From: Comamonas sp. lk
GTDB lineage: Bacteria; Pseudomonadota; Gammaproteobacteria; Burkholderiales; Burkholderiaceae_C
Reading direction: 5' to 3'
Assembly: GCA_945861345.1 (NCBI GenBank)
Contig: CAMATX010000012.1
Coordinates: 1-41,747, forward strand
Length of the DNA stretch: 41,747 nt
Shown here piece after piece: positions 27,709 to 36,171 of the stretch. The notes under the pieces were generated by a model. That model had not been told where the DNA came from, did not search any database, and saw nothing but the letters and a program-made list of their open reading frames with translations. The stretch's first letter is position 1, and the number at the start of each line of letters is the position of its first letter. The position numbers and the translations under genes are program-made.

Positions 27709-27730
27709 AATCATTGCCTATGCAAGCATT
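27709..27730. promoter_or_regulatory. MarR-type operator overlapping the marR promoter
   Basis: An imperfect 22-bp inverted repeat (nine-base arms, seven matching) has core TTGCCTATGCAA at 27714-27725. The core resembles the E. coli marO site, TTGCCTGGGCAA. It directly precedes a TACAAT -10-like hexamer at 27730-27735, only six bases before the ATG, so the mRNA would be nearly leaderless and the site would block RNA polymerase. This fits autorepression of the efflux operon. Confidence 0.5.
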
Positions 27731-27741
27731 ACAATCTTCTC

Positions 27742-28329
27742 ATGGTAAACCCGAATACAGACTCTGATGAGGCCGCATCGAGCGATAGCGGTGACGCGGA
27801 CAGGCCGGTGTTTTACAGCGCAGAGTCCTACCTGCCCGAAGAGAGCATTGGCTATCTGATGCGCCGTATATTGGTGAGCCTGGCCCACTCGGTGGAGACC
27901 GAATTGGCCGGTTCGGCGCTGACCAATGCCCAGTGGCTGCCGCTGCTCAAGCTGTCCTCGGGCACTGCCTCGACTGCTGCTGAACTGGCGCGCCACTGCC
28001 AATTGGACGCCGGCGCCATGACCCGCATGCTTGATCGCCTGGAGGCCAAAGGTCTGTGCCAGCGCAGCCGCTCGGCCAGTGACCGGCGGGTCATCAACAT
28101 CCTCTTGACAGAGACCGGCCAACGCGCCGCCCAAACCCTGCCTGGCGTGCTGAGCAGCGTGCTCAATGCGCACCTGCAAGGCCTCAGCGCCACCGAATTT
28201 GAAACCCTGAAAACCCTGCTGCAAAAAATGTTGTCTAACGCTGCCGCCCTTCACGGCGCCACCGGCCCGAACGAGCCAATTTATGAACCCACACCGATTA
28301 CCTCCCCCGGCTGCAGCGATGCGGCCTAG
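27742..28329 (+). CDS. MarR-family transcriptional repressor of the efflux operon
   Basis: This 195-residue winged-helix regulator has a helix-turn-helix (TASTAAELARHCQLDAGAMT) and a beta wing with SASDRRVINILLTETG (the DRR residues contact DNA). It is flanked by dimerisation helices (LPEESIGYLMRRILVSLAHS; ETLKTLLQKMLSNAAAL). The N-terminal 30 residues (NTDSDEAASSDSGDADRP) are acidic and look disordered. It is the first gene of the operon with the outer-membrane factor, emrA and emrB, as in mar/emr systems where the ligand-bound regulator releases the promoter. A MarR-like operator lies at 27709-27730. No Shine-Dalgarno is visible before its ATG. Confidence 0.9.
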   Translation: MVNPNTDSDEAASSDSGDADRPVFYSAESYLPEESIGYLMRRILVSLAHSVETELAGSALTNAQWLPLLKLSSGTASTAAELARHCQLDAGAMTRMLDRLEAKGLCQRSRSASDRRVINILLTETGQRAAQTLPGVLSSVLNAHLQGLSATEFETLKTLLQKMLSNAAALHGATGPNEPIYEPTPITSPGCSDAA

Positions 28330-29755
28330 CCGCGCGGCCCTGACGCTGGCCGCCATTTTTACGCTAGGCGCCTGCGCCGATTTCTCGGGCATTGGGCCCC
28401 AGGGCGCGGCTTTGGCGCCTGCCACGCTGGGCTTGCAAGCGCCAGCGCCCCTGGCCCTGAGCGCCAGCGACTTTGACAGCCAGTGGTGGCGCAGCTTTGG
28501 CGACAAGGGCCTGGACGCCTTGGTTACACAGGCGCTGCAAGGCAGCCCCAGCCTGCAAGTGGCCGCTGCGCGCGTAGCGCGCGCCCAGGCGCTCACCGAA
28601 GTACTGGGCGCAGCCGACGGTTTGCAATCCAGCGCGGCAGTGGATCTGAGCCGCCAGCGCTTTAGCAGCCAAGGCATGTACCCGCCGCCCTTGGCCGGGG
28701 GTATCTACGAGACGGCCAATCTGCAACTCAACCTGGGCTATGAGTGGGACTTTTTCGGCAAGAACCGCGCCGCGCTGGACGCCGCCATCGGGCAAAACCA
28801 GGCGGCCATCGCCGAGCTGCAGCAAGCGCGCTTGCTGTTGTCCACGCAAGTGACGCGCATCTACTTTGCGTTGCTGCGCCTGCAAGCGCAAAAGGCTTTG
28901 CAGCAAAGCTTTTTGGCCCAACGCGAGCAGGCCCAAGCTATCGGGCGGGCCCGGCGCGACGCGGGCCTGGACAGCCAGCTCGAATTTCTCTCAGGCCCGA
29001 TCACCTTGCCCGAGATTCGCCAGCAAATCGAGGCCCTGCAAGAGCAAATCGCCGTGACCCGCAACAGCCTGGCCGCGCTATGCGCCGTGGCCCCCTCGGC
29101 CCTGGTGATGCCCGAGGCGCGCATTGAAGCAGTGCGCAAGGCCCCGGTGCAAGAAAGCCTGCCGCTAGACCTTTTGGGCCGGCGCCCGGACATCGTGGCG
29201 GCACGCTGGCGGATTGAGGCGGCGACGTCTGACATGGCGCAGACCAAAGCGCAGTTTTATCCCAACATCAGCATAGGCGGCTTTGTGGGCCTGAACAGCG
29301 TGGGCTGGAGCAACATCACCCGCAGCGGCAGCGAGCAGTGGGGCGCAGGCCCTGCGCTGCGATTGCCCGTGTTTGACAGCGGCCGTCTGCGCGCCCAACT
29401 GCGCGGCAAAGCGGCTGACCTGGATGGCGCCATTGCCGCCTACAACGGCCTGGTATTTGAGGCGGTGCGCGAGGTCAATGAGCAGCTCATCAGCCTGCGT
29501 TCTATCGCCCAACAACAACGCGAGCAGCAAACCGCCCAGGTCAATGCCCAAAGCCTGCTGCAAATTGCCCAGCAGCGCCACAAAGCCGGCCTGCTGGCCC
29601 AAAGCGCGGTCATCAATGCACAAAACGCGCTAGTGGCGCACCAGCGCCAGGCCATCGATTTACAAGCCCGCGCCCTGGACGTCCAAGCCCAGTTGCTGCG
29701 TGCCTTGGGTGGCGGCTACAGCGCACCGACGTCCGTGGCCCAAGCCACCCCCTGA
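28319..29755 (+). CDS. outer-membrane efflux lipoprotein (NodT/TolC-type)
   Basis: This protein has 478 residues from the ATG at 28319 (MRPSRAALTLAAIFTLGAC). An earlier ATG at 28283 would add 12 residues and deepen the overlap with marR. The lipobox TLGAC ends the signal peptide. The mature part has the trimeric TolC-type barrel and helical tunnel repeats, including NLQLNLGYEWDFFGKNR and AQFYPNISIGGFVGLN, plus the LPLDLLGRRPDIVAARWR stretch typical of NodT-family proteins. It forms the outer-membrane channel for the EmrA/EmrB pair that follows and overlaps the marR end by 11 bases. Confidence 0.92.
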   Translation: MRPSRAALTLAAIFTLGACADFSGIGPQGAALAPATLGLQAPAPLALSASDFDSQWWRSFGDKGLDALVTQALQGSPSLQVAAARVARAQALTEVLGAADGLQSSAAVDLSRQRFSSQGMYPPPLAGGIYETANLQLNLGYEWDFFGKNRAALDAAIGQNQAAIAELQQARLLLSTQVTRIYFALLRLQAQKALQQSFLAQREQAQAIGRARRDAGLDSQLEFLSGPITLPEIRQQIEALQEQIAVTRNSLAALCAVAPSALVMPEARIEAVRKAPVQESLPLDLLGRRPDIVAARWRIEAATSDMAQTKAQFYPNISIGGFVGLNSVGWSNITRSGSEQWGAGPALRLPVFDSGRLRAQLRGKAADLDGAIAAYNGLVFEAVREVNEQLISLRSIAQQQREQQTAQVNAQSLLQIAQQRHKAGLLAQSAVINAQNALVAHQRQAIDLQARALDVQAQLLRALGGGYSAPTSVAQATP

Positions 29756-29776
29756 TTTTTTTCACGAGCATTTCCC

Positions 29777-31030
29777 ATGAGCACTACTTCAAATTCCCCG
29801 GCCTCCGCCCCCACACCCGCGCCCGGCGGCGCCAGGCAAAAAGCTCTGACCCTGGCCGGCCTGGCCGTGGCAGCCGCGCTGGGCTATGGCGGCTATGAAT
29901 GGTTCAGCAGCCGCCACCAAGAATCCACCGACAACGCCTATGTGCAGGGCAATGTGGTGCAAATTACGCCGCAAATTGGCGGCACCGTGACCGCCATCCT
30001 GGCCGATGACACTGATTTTGTGAAAGCCGGCCAGCCCCTGGTGCGCCTGGATGCGGCCGACGCCAAGATGGCGCTGTCCCTGGCCGAGGCCAACCTGGCT
30101 CAGGCGGTGCGCCAGGTACGCATGCTCTACGCCAGCAACACCACCTTGGAAGCACAGATAGCCGTGCGCGAGGGCGATGTGGTGCGCGCGCAAAACGACA
30201 TTAGCCGCCTGAGCGACGACCTGGCACGCCGCCAGTCCATCAGCGGCGTGGGCGCGGTTTCGGCTGAAGAAATCGCGCATTTGCAATCGCAGCTGCGCCA
30301 GGCGCAAAGCGCGCTGGCCACCGCCAAAGCGTCTGTGCTGGCCGCCCGTGACCAATTGCAAAGTGCCCAAACCATGACGGACAACACACAAGTGCCCTCG
30401 CACCCCAGCGTGCAGGCCGCAGCGGCCAAAGTGCGCGAGGCCTATTTGGCATTGCACCGCGCCACCCTGCCCGCCCCGGTCGACGGCTATGTGGCCAAAC
30501 GCTCTGTGCAACTGGGCCAGCGCGTGGCCGCAGGGAGCCCGCTGATGTCGGTGGTGGCGCTCAACGCCCTGTGGGTGGACGCCAATTTCAAAGAAGCCCA
30601 GCTGCGCAATATCCGTATAGGCCAGCCGGTAACGCTTACGGCCGATGTTTACGGCAAGAAGGTGGATTACAAAGGCACCGTGGTCGGTTTGGGCGCAGGC
30701 ACGGGCGCGGCGTTTTCGCTCTTGCCGGCCCAAAACGCCACCGGCAACTGGATCAAAGTGGTACAGCGCGTGCCGGTGCGCATTGCCCTGGACCCGGCGC
30801 AAGTGAGCGCGCACCCGCTGCGCGTGGGCCTGTCCATGGAAGCGACCGTCGACGTGACGGCGCAAAACGGAAAAGCCCTGGCCGATGCCCCGCAAGCGGC
30901 CTCGGCGGTGCAAACCGATGTGTATGAATTGGTCGACGGCCAGGCCACGGCTGAAATCCAGCGCGTGATCGCCGCCAACATGGGCAGCCCCGCGCCCAAA
31001 GCCGCCGCCACCGACGGCAAACACTCCTAA
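29777..31030 (+). CDS. emrA: efflux periplasmic adaptor (EmrA/HlyD family)
   Basis: This 417-residue membrane-fusion protein has a single N-terminal membrane helix (about 23-42), then the biotinyl-lipoyl half (STDNAYVQGNVVQITPQIGGTV). A long coiled-coil hairpin follows (about 90-200, rich in Ala/Gln/Leu), then the second lipoyl half (ATLPAPVDGYVAKRSVQLGQRV) and the beta-barrel domain (LWVDANFKEAQLRNIRIGQPV). It links the inner-membrane pump EmrB to the outer-membrane channel. It lies 21 bases after the channel gene and seven bases before emrB. Confidence 0.92.
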   Translation: MSTTSNSPASAPTPAPGGARQKALTLAGLAVAAALGYGGYEWFSSRHQESTDNAYVQGNVVQITPQIGGTVTAILADDTDFVKAGQPLVRLDAADAKMALSLAEANLAQAVRQVRMLYASNTTLEAQIAVREGDVVRAQNDISRLSDDLARRQSISGVGAVSAEEIAHLQSQLRQAQSALATAKASVLAARDQLQSAQTMTDNTQVPSHPSVQAAAAKVREAYLALHRATLPAPVDGYVAKRSVQLGQRVAAGSPLMSVVALNALWVDANFKEAQLRNIRIGQPVTLTADVYGKKVDYKGTVVGLGAGTGAAFSLLPAQNATGNWIKVVQRVPVRIALDPAQVSAHPLRVGLSMEATVDVTAQNGKALADAPQAASAVQTDVYELVDGQATAEIQRVIAANMGSPAPKAAATDGKHS

Positions 31031-31037
31031 GCAGGCC

Positions 31038-32624
31038 ATGGCAACTCCCGGCCCAGGCACTGGCTTTAGCCACCCGCCACTGCAAGGCGCAGCCCGCTTT
31101 TGGGGAACGGTCGCGCTCTCGACGGCGACCTTTATGAACGTCTTGGACTCGTCCATCGCCAATGTGTCGCTTCCAGCCATTGCCGGCGACCTGGGCGTCA
31201 GCCCCAACCAGGGCGCCTGGGTGGTCACCAGCTTTGGTGTGGCCAACGCGATTGCCGTGCCGCTAACGGGTTGGCTGTCGCAGCGCTTTGGGCAGGTGCG
31301 CCTGTTCACGTTGAGCGTGCTGCTCTTTGTGCTGGCCTCCTGGCTGTGCGGCTTGGCGCCCAATATGCCGACCTTGATCGCCATGCGCGCCTTCCAGGGC
31401 TTTGTGGCCGGCCCGATGATGCCGCTGGCCCAAACCCTGCTGCTATCGAGCTACCCGCCGGCGATGGCCGGGATGGCCATGGCCATGTGGGCCATGACCA
31501 CGCTGGTGGCGCCCGTGCTGGGGCCGCTTTTGGGCGGCTGGATTACCGATAACGCGCACTGGGGCTGGATTTTTTACATCAACGTGCCGGTGGGCATAGG
31601 CGCGGCCTTTATTACCTGGACGGTATTCAAAAAACGCGAGTCGCCCCGGCAAAAACTGCCTATCGACACCGTAGGCCTGACGCTTTTGGTGCTGGCGGTG
31701 GGCGCTTTGCAAATCATGCTGGACCGGGGCAAAGAGGTCGATTGGTTCCACTCCGCCGAAATCATCACTTTGGCGGCTGTGGCGGGCATTGCAGGGATTT
31801 TCTTCTTGGCCTGGGAACTGACCGACAAACACCCCGTGGTCGACCTGCGTCTGCTCAAAATGCGCAACTTTCGCTGGGCCTCGATTTGCCTGGCCGTTGC
31901 CTACAGTCTGTTTATCGGCAACCTGGTGCTGTTTCCTTTGTGGCTGCAGCAGTTCATGGGCTACACCTCGACCGATGCGGGAATGATGCTCGCGCCCGTG
32001 GGCATATTTGCCATGCTGTTGTCCCCGGTGGTGGGCAAGAACATTCAAAAGTTTGACCCGCGCTCCTTGGCGACTTTTTCTTTCGTGATGTTCTCACTGG
32101 TTTTGTGGATGCGATCGCACTTCAACACGCAAGCGGACTTCGCCACCATCATGCTGCCGACGATTATTCAGGGCATCGCGGTAGCGTTTTTCTTTATTCC
32201 CCTGTCCACACTCACGCTCAGTGGCATCGCACCGGCCCACATGCCTTCGGCTTCGGGTTTGTCAACATTTATGCGCATTTTGGGTGGCTCGTTTGGCACC
32301 TCGATCACCATCACTTTGTGGCAAGACCGGGCAGCCATGCACCACGCAGTATTGACGGAAACTGTCAACCTAACCAACCAGGCAGCCACGGGGGCCATCA
32401 GCGGTTTCTCCAGCATGGGGATGAGCCAAGCACAGGGCTTGGCCAGCATCAACCGGCTGATCGACCAGCAGGCTTTCACCATGGCCGCCAATGACATCTT
32501 TCTCGGCTCGGCCTTGATATTCTTATTGCTGATTCCGATTATTTGGCTGAGCCAGCCACTCAAGGCGCCGCCCTACAGCGGTCCGGCAGTAGCCCCACCA
32601 CCCGACGCCGCTAGCGCACACTGA
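31038..32624 (+). CDS. emrB: DHA2-family MFS multidrug exporter (EmrB-like)
   Basis: This 528-residue inner-membrane proton antiporter has about 14 helices. TM1 contains MNVLDSSIANVSLPAIAGDL, typical of DHA2/EmrB proteins. Motif A-like GWLSQRFGQVRLF and motif C-like VLGPLLGGWITD are present. With EmrA and the outer-membrane factor it makes a tripartite pump that expels hydrophobic drugs directly outside. The C-terminal tail is hydrophilic. It closes the operon that begins at marR; the next gene is convergent. Confidence 0.93.
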   Translation: MATPGPGTGFSHPPLQGAARFWGTVALSTATFMNVLDSSIANVSLPAIAGDLGVSPNQGAWVVTSFGVANAIAVPLTGWLSQRFGQVRLFTLSVLLFVLASWLCGLAPNMPTLIAMRAFQGFVAGPMMPLAQTLLLSSYPPAMAGMAMAMWAMTTLVAPVLGPLLGGWITDNAHWGWIFYINVPVGIGAAFITWTVFKKRESPRQKLPIDTVGLTLLVLAVGALQIMLDRGKEVDWFHSAEIITLAAVAGIAGIFFLAWELTDKHPVVDLRLLKMRNFRWASICLAVAYSLFIGNLVLFPLWLQQFMGYTSTDAGMMLAPVGIFAMLLSPVVGKNIQKFDPRSLATFSFVMFSLVLWMRSHFNTQADFATIMLPTIIQGIAVAFFFIPLSTLTLSGIAPAHMPSASGLSTFMRILGGSFGTSITITLWQDRAAMHHAVLTETVNLTNQAATGAISGFSSMGMSQAQGLASINRLIDQQAFTMAANDIFLGSALIFLLLIPIIWLSQPLKAPPYSGPAVAPPPDAASAH

Positions 32625-32659
32625 TGCGCAGCCGCCCTGAGACGCCCTGCCCGCAGACT

Positions 32660-33337
32660 TTAGGCAGTCAGTCCTGGTAGCTGGCCGGTATAAATCGCCA
32701 ACCAAAGAGCCACGGTCGCCAAGGCCACACATGCGCCAAGCAAGGGATGTGCTGAGCCTATCGCCTGAGCTTGATGGGCCTGTTTGCGGCCCGTCACCAT
32801 GGCGCGAACCAGGTTTTCGCCCTGCAACAAACCCGTGGCCACCACGGCCAGCACGTGCACGCCCACCAATAACAACAGGCCGTTGGCCAGCGCCTCGTGC
32901 AGCTCGCCGGCGATTTCCAGTGCATCGGACTGCTCGGCCCACCAACCACTGGCCACAGCGCCAGCCAGCAGCGCCAACAAACCGAGCACCGCCCAGCTGC
33001 CCGCCGGGTTGTGGCCGACATAGGCATGGGGTTTCGCGCCGGTCACCCAGGGTAAATAGCCACGCAAATAGGCCCAAGCAGCCGCCGGGCTTTTCACAAA
33101 ATCGGTGAAGCGCGCATAGCGGCTGCCGAACAAACCCCACACCAAACGCCACAGCACCAAGGCGCCGGCGCAGTAGCCAAAGCTCAGGTGCAGCAGCTTG
33201 GTGCGCTCGCTCTCGGCCGTAACCCAGGCACCGGCCACGCACAGCACCAAAAGCCAATGGAAAACCCGTGTCGGGGCATCCCAAATGAGTTGGGCACTTG
33301 GTGGGGTGGTGTCTGGGGTGGTTTTGGGCGAGTTCAT
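32660..33337 (-). CDS. b-type membrane cytochrome of the SHP/DHC operon
   Basis: This 225-residue inner-membrane di-haem cytochrome b belongs to the bacterial b561 / Ni,Fe-hydrogenase cytochrome b type. It has about four to five helices: RVFHWLLVLCVAGAWV, LHLSFGYCAGALVLWRLVWG, AVLGLLALLAGAVASGWWAE and LHEALANGLLLLVGVHVLAVV. The His residues in the first, second and last of these are haem-ligand candidates. Such proteins move electrons between the quinone pool and periplasmic cytochromes. Its ATG overlaps the TGA of the dihaem cytochrome c gene by four bases (ATGA). The operon order SHP - DHC - cytochrome b is known from Rhodobacter sphaeroides and relatives. Confidence 0.86.
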   Translation of the reverse strand: MNSPKTTPDTTPPSAQLIWDAPTRVFHWLLVLCVAGAWVTAESERTKLLHLSFGYCAGALVLWRLVWGLFGSRYARFTDFVKSPAAAWAYLRGYLPWVTGAKPHAYVGHNPAGSWAVLGLLALLAGAVASGWWAEQSDALEIAGELHEALANGLLLLVGVHVLAVVATGLLQGENLVRAMVTGRKQAHQAQAIGSAHPLLGACVALATVALWLAIYTGQLPGLTA

Positions 33338-33807
33338 TGGGGAATCTTTACGCTGTCTTCATCAAAATCGCCGCGCGCTGCGCCGCTGTGGCACGCGCCG
33401 CAGTTGGCCGCGCTCTTGATGCTGGCACGCTTCCAGACCTTGCTGCCCACCTCATCGTGCTGGCGCACAAACCAGGCGCTGGTACTGATACGAAAGTCTG
33501 CGCTGGACTTAGCGTAGCGGCTGTCCTTGGAGGCATGTGCCATTAGCCAAGCGCTAATGGTCTGGCGTGCCTTGTCATCGATCGAGGCGTCTACCCCGAA
33601 ATGCTTGTCCAAGCCGGCCATGATGCCGCGCCAATTGACCTCGCCTGTCAATGCCGGCGCGTAGCCAATATGGCAGCTGGTGCACTCGGCAGTAAATGCA
33701 GCCGGCGCCCCTTGGAGTCCGCCCCCCTGCGCCCGGGTGACGCCTGCACACAACAGCAAAGCCAAGGCCACACCGGTGGTGCGCCAACATGGAAAAGGGG
33801 TTTTCAT
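33334..33807 (-). CDS. dihaem cytochrome c (DHC-type)
   Basis: This 157-residue periplasmic protein has a Sec signal peptide (ALALLLCAGVTRAQ). Two haem-binding motifs are present: C42-T-S-C45-H46 near the N-terminus and C136-G-A-C139-H140 near the C-terminus. The segment ALTGEVNWRGIMAGLDKHFGVDASIDD is typical of the dihaem cytochrome c that partners SHP. It is thought to relay electrons from the membrane cytochrome b to SHP. It starts 16 bases after the SHP stop. Confidence 0.9.
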   Translation of the reverse strand: MKTPFPCWRTTGVALALLLCAGVTRAQGGGLQGAPAAFTAECTSCHIGYAPALTGEVNWRGIMAGLDKHFGVDASIDDKARQTISAWLMAHASKDSRYAKSSADFRISTSAWFVRQHDEVGSKVWKRASIKSAANCGACHSGAARGDFDEDSVKIPQ

Positions 33808-33823
33808 AGGGGGTCCTTCAAAA

Positions 33824-34225
33824 CTATTTCAGGCTGATCAGCCAGGCCAGCACATCGGCCTTCTCACTGGCGCTGCATTCGCGGGCCAAAACGTCTTTGC
33901 AATTGCGACGGAACCATTTTTCGGACTTGGCCAGGTCGGTAAAGCGCTGCGCATTAAAGGCCGGCGCCAAGGGCTCAATGACCTTGTGGGTAATGGCATG
34001 CTCCCCCTTGCCTGTGGGCACAGCGCCATGGCAGGAGGCACATTTCCATTCATTACCATGGGTTTTGTTAAAGAACGTCTGTCCGCGCACTGCATCGCCC
34101 CCCGCTTGGCCCTGGGCTTGTGTTTTGTAATAAGCCAGCAGCGCCGCTGGCGTCTCAGCAAATGCAAGGCCGGTGGCCAAGCCACTAAGCAGGCAGGCGT
34201 GGACCATCCATCGCAAAACGTTCAT
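33824..34225 (-). CDS. SHP-type cytochrome c (DUF1924; oxygen/NO-binding haem protein)
   Basis: This 133-residue protein has a Sec signal peptide ending AFA-E at 23. It has one haem motif, C62-A-S-C65-H66, then a helical core. The segment FRRNCKDVLARECSA gives N108, C109 and C117. In sphaeroides haem protein an Asn in this position is the unusual axial ligand that leaves when O2 or NO binds, and two Cys form a disulfide nearby. The match in position (N85, C86, C94 after signal removal, compared with Asn88) is close. It is the first gene of the operon. The physiological role of SHP is not settled. Confidence 0.85.
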   Translation of the reverse strand: MNVLRWMVHACLLSGLATGLAFAETPAALLAYYKTQAQGQAGGDAVRGQTFFNKTHGNEWKCASCHGAVPTGKGEHAITHKVIEPLAPAFNAQRFTDLAKSEKWFRRNCKDVLARECSASEKADVLAWLISLK

Positions 34226-34262
34226 TCAAACCACCCATTGGAAAAAAGAAGCAGACTGCGGA

Positions 34263-34308
34263 ACTCTAGGGCAAGCAGCAGCCGTGGGCCTTGACGAACG
34301 TCAAGGCC
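34263..34308 (-). promoter_or_regulatory. FNR/DNR-like operator and promoter of the SHP operon
   Basis: A perfect palindrome at 34287-34308 has the core TTGACG-AA-CGTCAA. Crp/Fnr-family sites have the form TTGAx-N4-xTCAA. On the minus strand a -10-like TAGAGT lies at 34268-34263. The site centre (about 34297.5) is then about 41 bases from the expected start, the standard class II activator spacing. It also lies 35 bases after the scoB stop, but no U run follows, so a terminator is less likely. Confidence 0.5.
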
Positions 34309-34342
34309 TGCGCAATAAAGCGGGGCTCAGCAGCCCTGGGGG

Positions 34343-34981
34343 CTAATGCAGGGCCACGCCGGTCTTGGACTGCAAAAACTCGCGCGTCACGCCGGGCGCC
34401 ATTTCTACGACCTGAAGTCCTTGGGGCGTCACGTCCAGAACCGCCAGATCGGTAATGATGCGATCCACCACGCCCACACCCGTCAGCGGCAACGTGCAGT
34501 TAGGCAAGATTTTCAGATCTTCGGAGCCGTCTTTTTTCTTGGCGACATGCTCCATGAGGACAATCACGCGCTTGACGCCTGCTACCAAGTCCATCGCACC
34601 GCCCATGCCTTTGACCATCTTGCCCGGAATCATCCAATTGGCCAGATCACCGTGCTCGCTCACTTGCATGGCGCCCAAGATGCTCAGGTTGATCTTGCCG
34701 CCGCGAATCATGGCAAAACTCTCGTGGCTGCCAAAAATACTAGAGCCTTTGATGGTCGTCACCGTCTGTTTGCCGGCATTGATCAGGTCGGCGTCCACCG
34801 CGTCATCGGTCGGGAACGGGCCGATGCCCAGCATGCCGTTTTCGCTTTGCAGCCAAACTTCTTTATCGCTGGGCACAAAGTTGGCCACGAGCGTGGGGAT
34901 GCCGATGCCCAGGTTGACATAAAAACCGTCTTCTAGCTCTTGCGCCGCGCGTGCGGCCATTTGGTCTTGGGTCCAGCTCAT
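34343..34981 (-). CDS. scoB: 3-oxoacid CoA-transferase subunit B
   Basis: This 212-residue subunit belongs to succinyl-CoA:3-ketoacid (acetoacetate) CoA-transferase. The catalytic Glu is in [12 protein letters not shown], matching the E-N-G of [41 protein letters not shown] and [20 protein letters not shown] are family landmarks. It moves CoA between succinyl-CoA and acetoacetate, linking ketone-body use to the TCA cycle. It starts two bases after the scoA stop, so the two are cotranslated subunits. Confidence 0.92.
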   Translation of the reverse strand: MSWTQDQMAARAAQELEDGFYVNLGIGIPTLVANFVPSDKEVWLQSENGMLGIGPFPTDDAVDADLINAGKQTVTTIKGSSIFGSHESFAMIRGGKINLSILGAMQVSEHGDLANWMIPGKMVKGMGGAMDLVAGVKRVIVLMEHVAKKKDGSEDLKILPNCTLPLTGVGVVDRIITDLAVLDVTPQGLQVVEMAPGVTREFLQSKTGVALH

Positions 34982-34983
34982 GG

Positions 34984-35691
34984 TCAGGCTCCTGCTTTCT
35001 CAGAGATCGTGCGTTTTTCGATGCGTTTTTCCGGCGTGGCGTTGAGCACCAGGCGGTGCACATAAATGCCGGCCAGGTGCACCTCGTCGGGGGCGATGGC
35101 GCCGGTTTCGACGATTTCCTCGACCTCCACCACCGTGATTTTTCCGGCCATGGCGACGGCCGGGTTGAAGTTGCGCGCCGTCAGGCGGAACTGCAAGTTG
35201 CCCGATTTGTCCGCCCGGTGCGCTTTGACCAGCGATACATCGGGCACCAAAGCGCGCTCCATGACATAGGTCTCGCCATCAAACTCGCGCAATTCCTTGC
35301 CCTCGGCGACCATGGTGCCCACCCCTGTTTTGGTGAAGAACGCCGGAATGCCCGCTCCACCGGCGCGCAGTTTTTCGGCCAGCGTCCCCTGAGGCGTGAA
35401 TTCCAGGGCCAGTTCACCGGCCAGGTACTGGCGCTCGAATTCTTTGTTCTCACCCACATAGCTGGAGATCATTTTCTTGATCTGACGGGTCTCGAGCAGC
35501 TTGCCCAGGCCAAAGCCGTCGACGCCCGCGTTATTCGAAATAGCAGTGAGGTTTTGCGTGCCGCTGTCGCGCAAAGCGTCAATCAGCGCCTCGGGAATGC
35601 CGCACAGGCCAAAGCCGCCCACCGCAATGAGCTGCCCGTCCCGGACGATGCCTTCAAGCGCCGCAGTGGCGCTGGGGTAAATTTTGTTCAA
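34984..35691 (-). CDS. scoA: 3-oxoacid CoA-transferase subunit A
   Basis: This 235-residue subunit A has the glycine-rich CoA-binding loop [14 protein letters not shown] and the [16 protein letters not shown] segment. [28 protein letters not shown] is also characteristic. The start is TTG at 35691, with GGAG eight bases upstream; no ATG is available, and the TTG fits the family N-terminus ([12 protein letters not shown]). PcaI (3-oxoadipate CoA-transferase) is a relative, but the scoAB pair is the closer fit here. Confidence 0.92.
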   Translation of the reverse strand: MNKIYPSATAALEGIVRDGQLIAVGGFGLCGIPEALIDALRDSGTQNLTAISNNAGVDGFGLGKLLETRQIKKMISSYVGENKEFERQYLAGELALEFTPQGTLAEKLRAGGAGIPAFFTKTGVGTMVAEGKELREFDGETYVMERALVPDVSLVKAHRADKSGNLQFRLTARNFNPAVAMAGKITVVEVEEIVETGAIAPDEVHLAGIYVHRLVLNATPEKRIEKRTISEKAGA

Positions 35692-35836
35692 AATAAGTTC
35701 TCCACAAAAGCAATAACAATGACAAAACGGGTGTGGTCCGGCGCGCGGGCAATTTAGGCCTGGCCGGCGACCTTCATGCCATTTTCACCCAAAGACCTTG
35801 ATGCTGCCTGACCACGCCGCCAATTGCATCACGCCC

Positions 35837-35854
35837 AGGCGGCACAATCCGCCT
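35837..35854 (+). promoter_or_regulatory. hairpin abutting the slyX start codon
   Basis: Perfect six-base arms AGGCGG and CCGCCT with a six-base loop end directly before the ATG at 35855. No separate Shine-Dalgarno is present, so the hairpin could hold the only AGG-rich site or simply be chance. The rest of the 35692-35836 gap shows only the scoA ribosome site on the minus strand. Confidence 0.3.
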
Positions 35855-36109
35855 ATGACTGACACCCCGCCTCAAGCCATGCCCAACCCAGGGGCGCAAA
35901 ACCACTCCACCAACGCGCGACTCATTGATTTAGAAATCAAAGCCAGCTTTTTAGAGGACACTGTGGACCAGCTCGACAGCGCCTTGGCGCGCCAACAGCA
36001 GCAAATCGAGGCCCTAATGCGCGAAGTGCTGCAATTGCGCACCCAATGGGCCAGCGCCGCGCCCGAGTCCGGACGCAACCAGCGCGACGAGCTTCCGCCC
36101 CACTACTGA
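35855..36109 (+). CDS. slyX: SlyX family protein
   Basis: This 84-residue protein begins MTDTPPQAM. Its main part is a coiled coil (LIDLEIKASFLEDTVDQLDSALARQQQQIEALMREVLQLRTQ) ending in the SlyX-type DELPPHY tail. SlyX is a small conserved protein of unknown role. The open frame from 35798 adds a non-family stretch and is not used. It is divergent from scoA. Confidence 0.88.
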   Translation: MTDTPPQAMPNPGAQNHSTNARLIDLEIKASFLEDTVDQLDSALARQQQQIEALMREVLQLRTQWASAAPESGRNQRDELPPHY

Positions 36110-36171
36110 GCCGGCACGAACCCGCAGGCGCCGCATAATCTGCCGCCAAACGCCCTTTCAGGAAGCCCGCC

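Noticed and set aside
29789-31384. 531-codon minus-strand open frame opposite emrA and emrB
   Set aside because: The plus strand encodes clear EmrA and EmrB; this frame is low-complexity antisense sequence.
34287-34308. Palindrome as the scoAB terminator
   Set aside because: Its position would fit, but no T run follows on the minus strand, while the half sites and spacing fit an activator site better.
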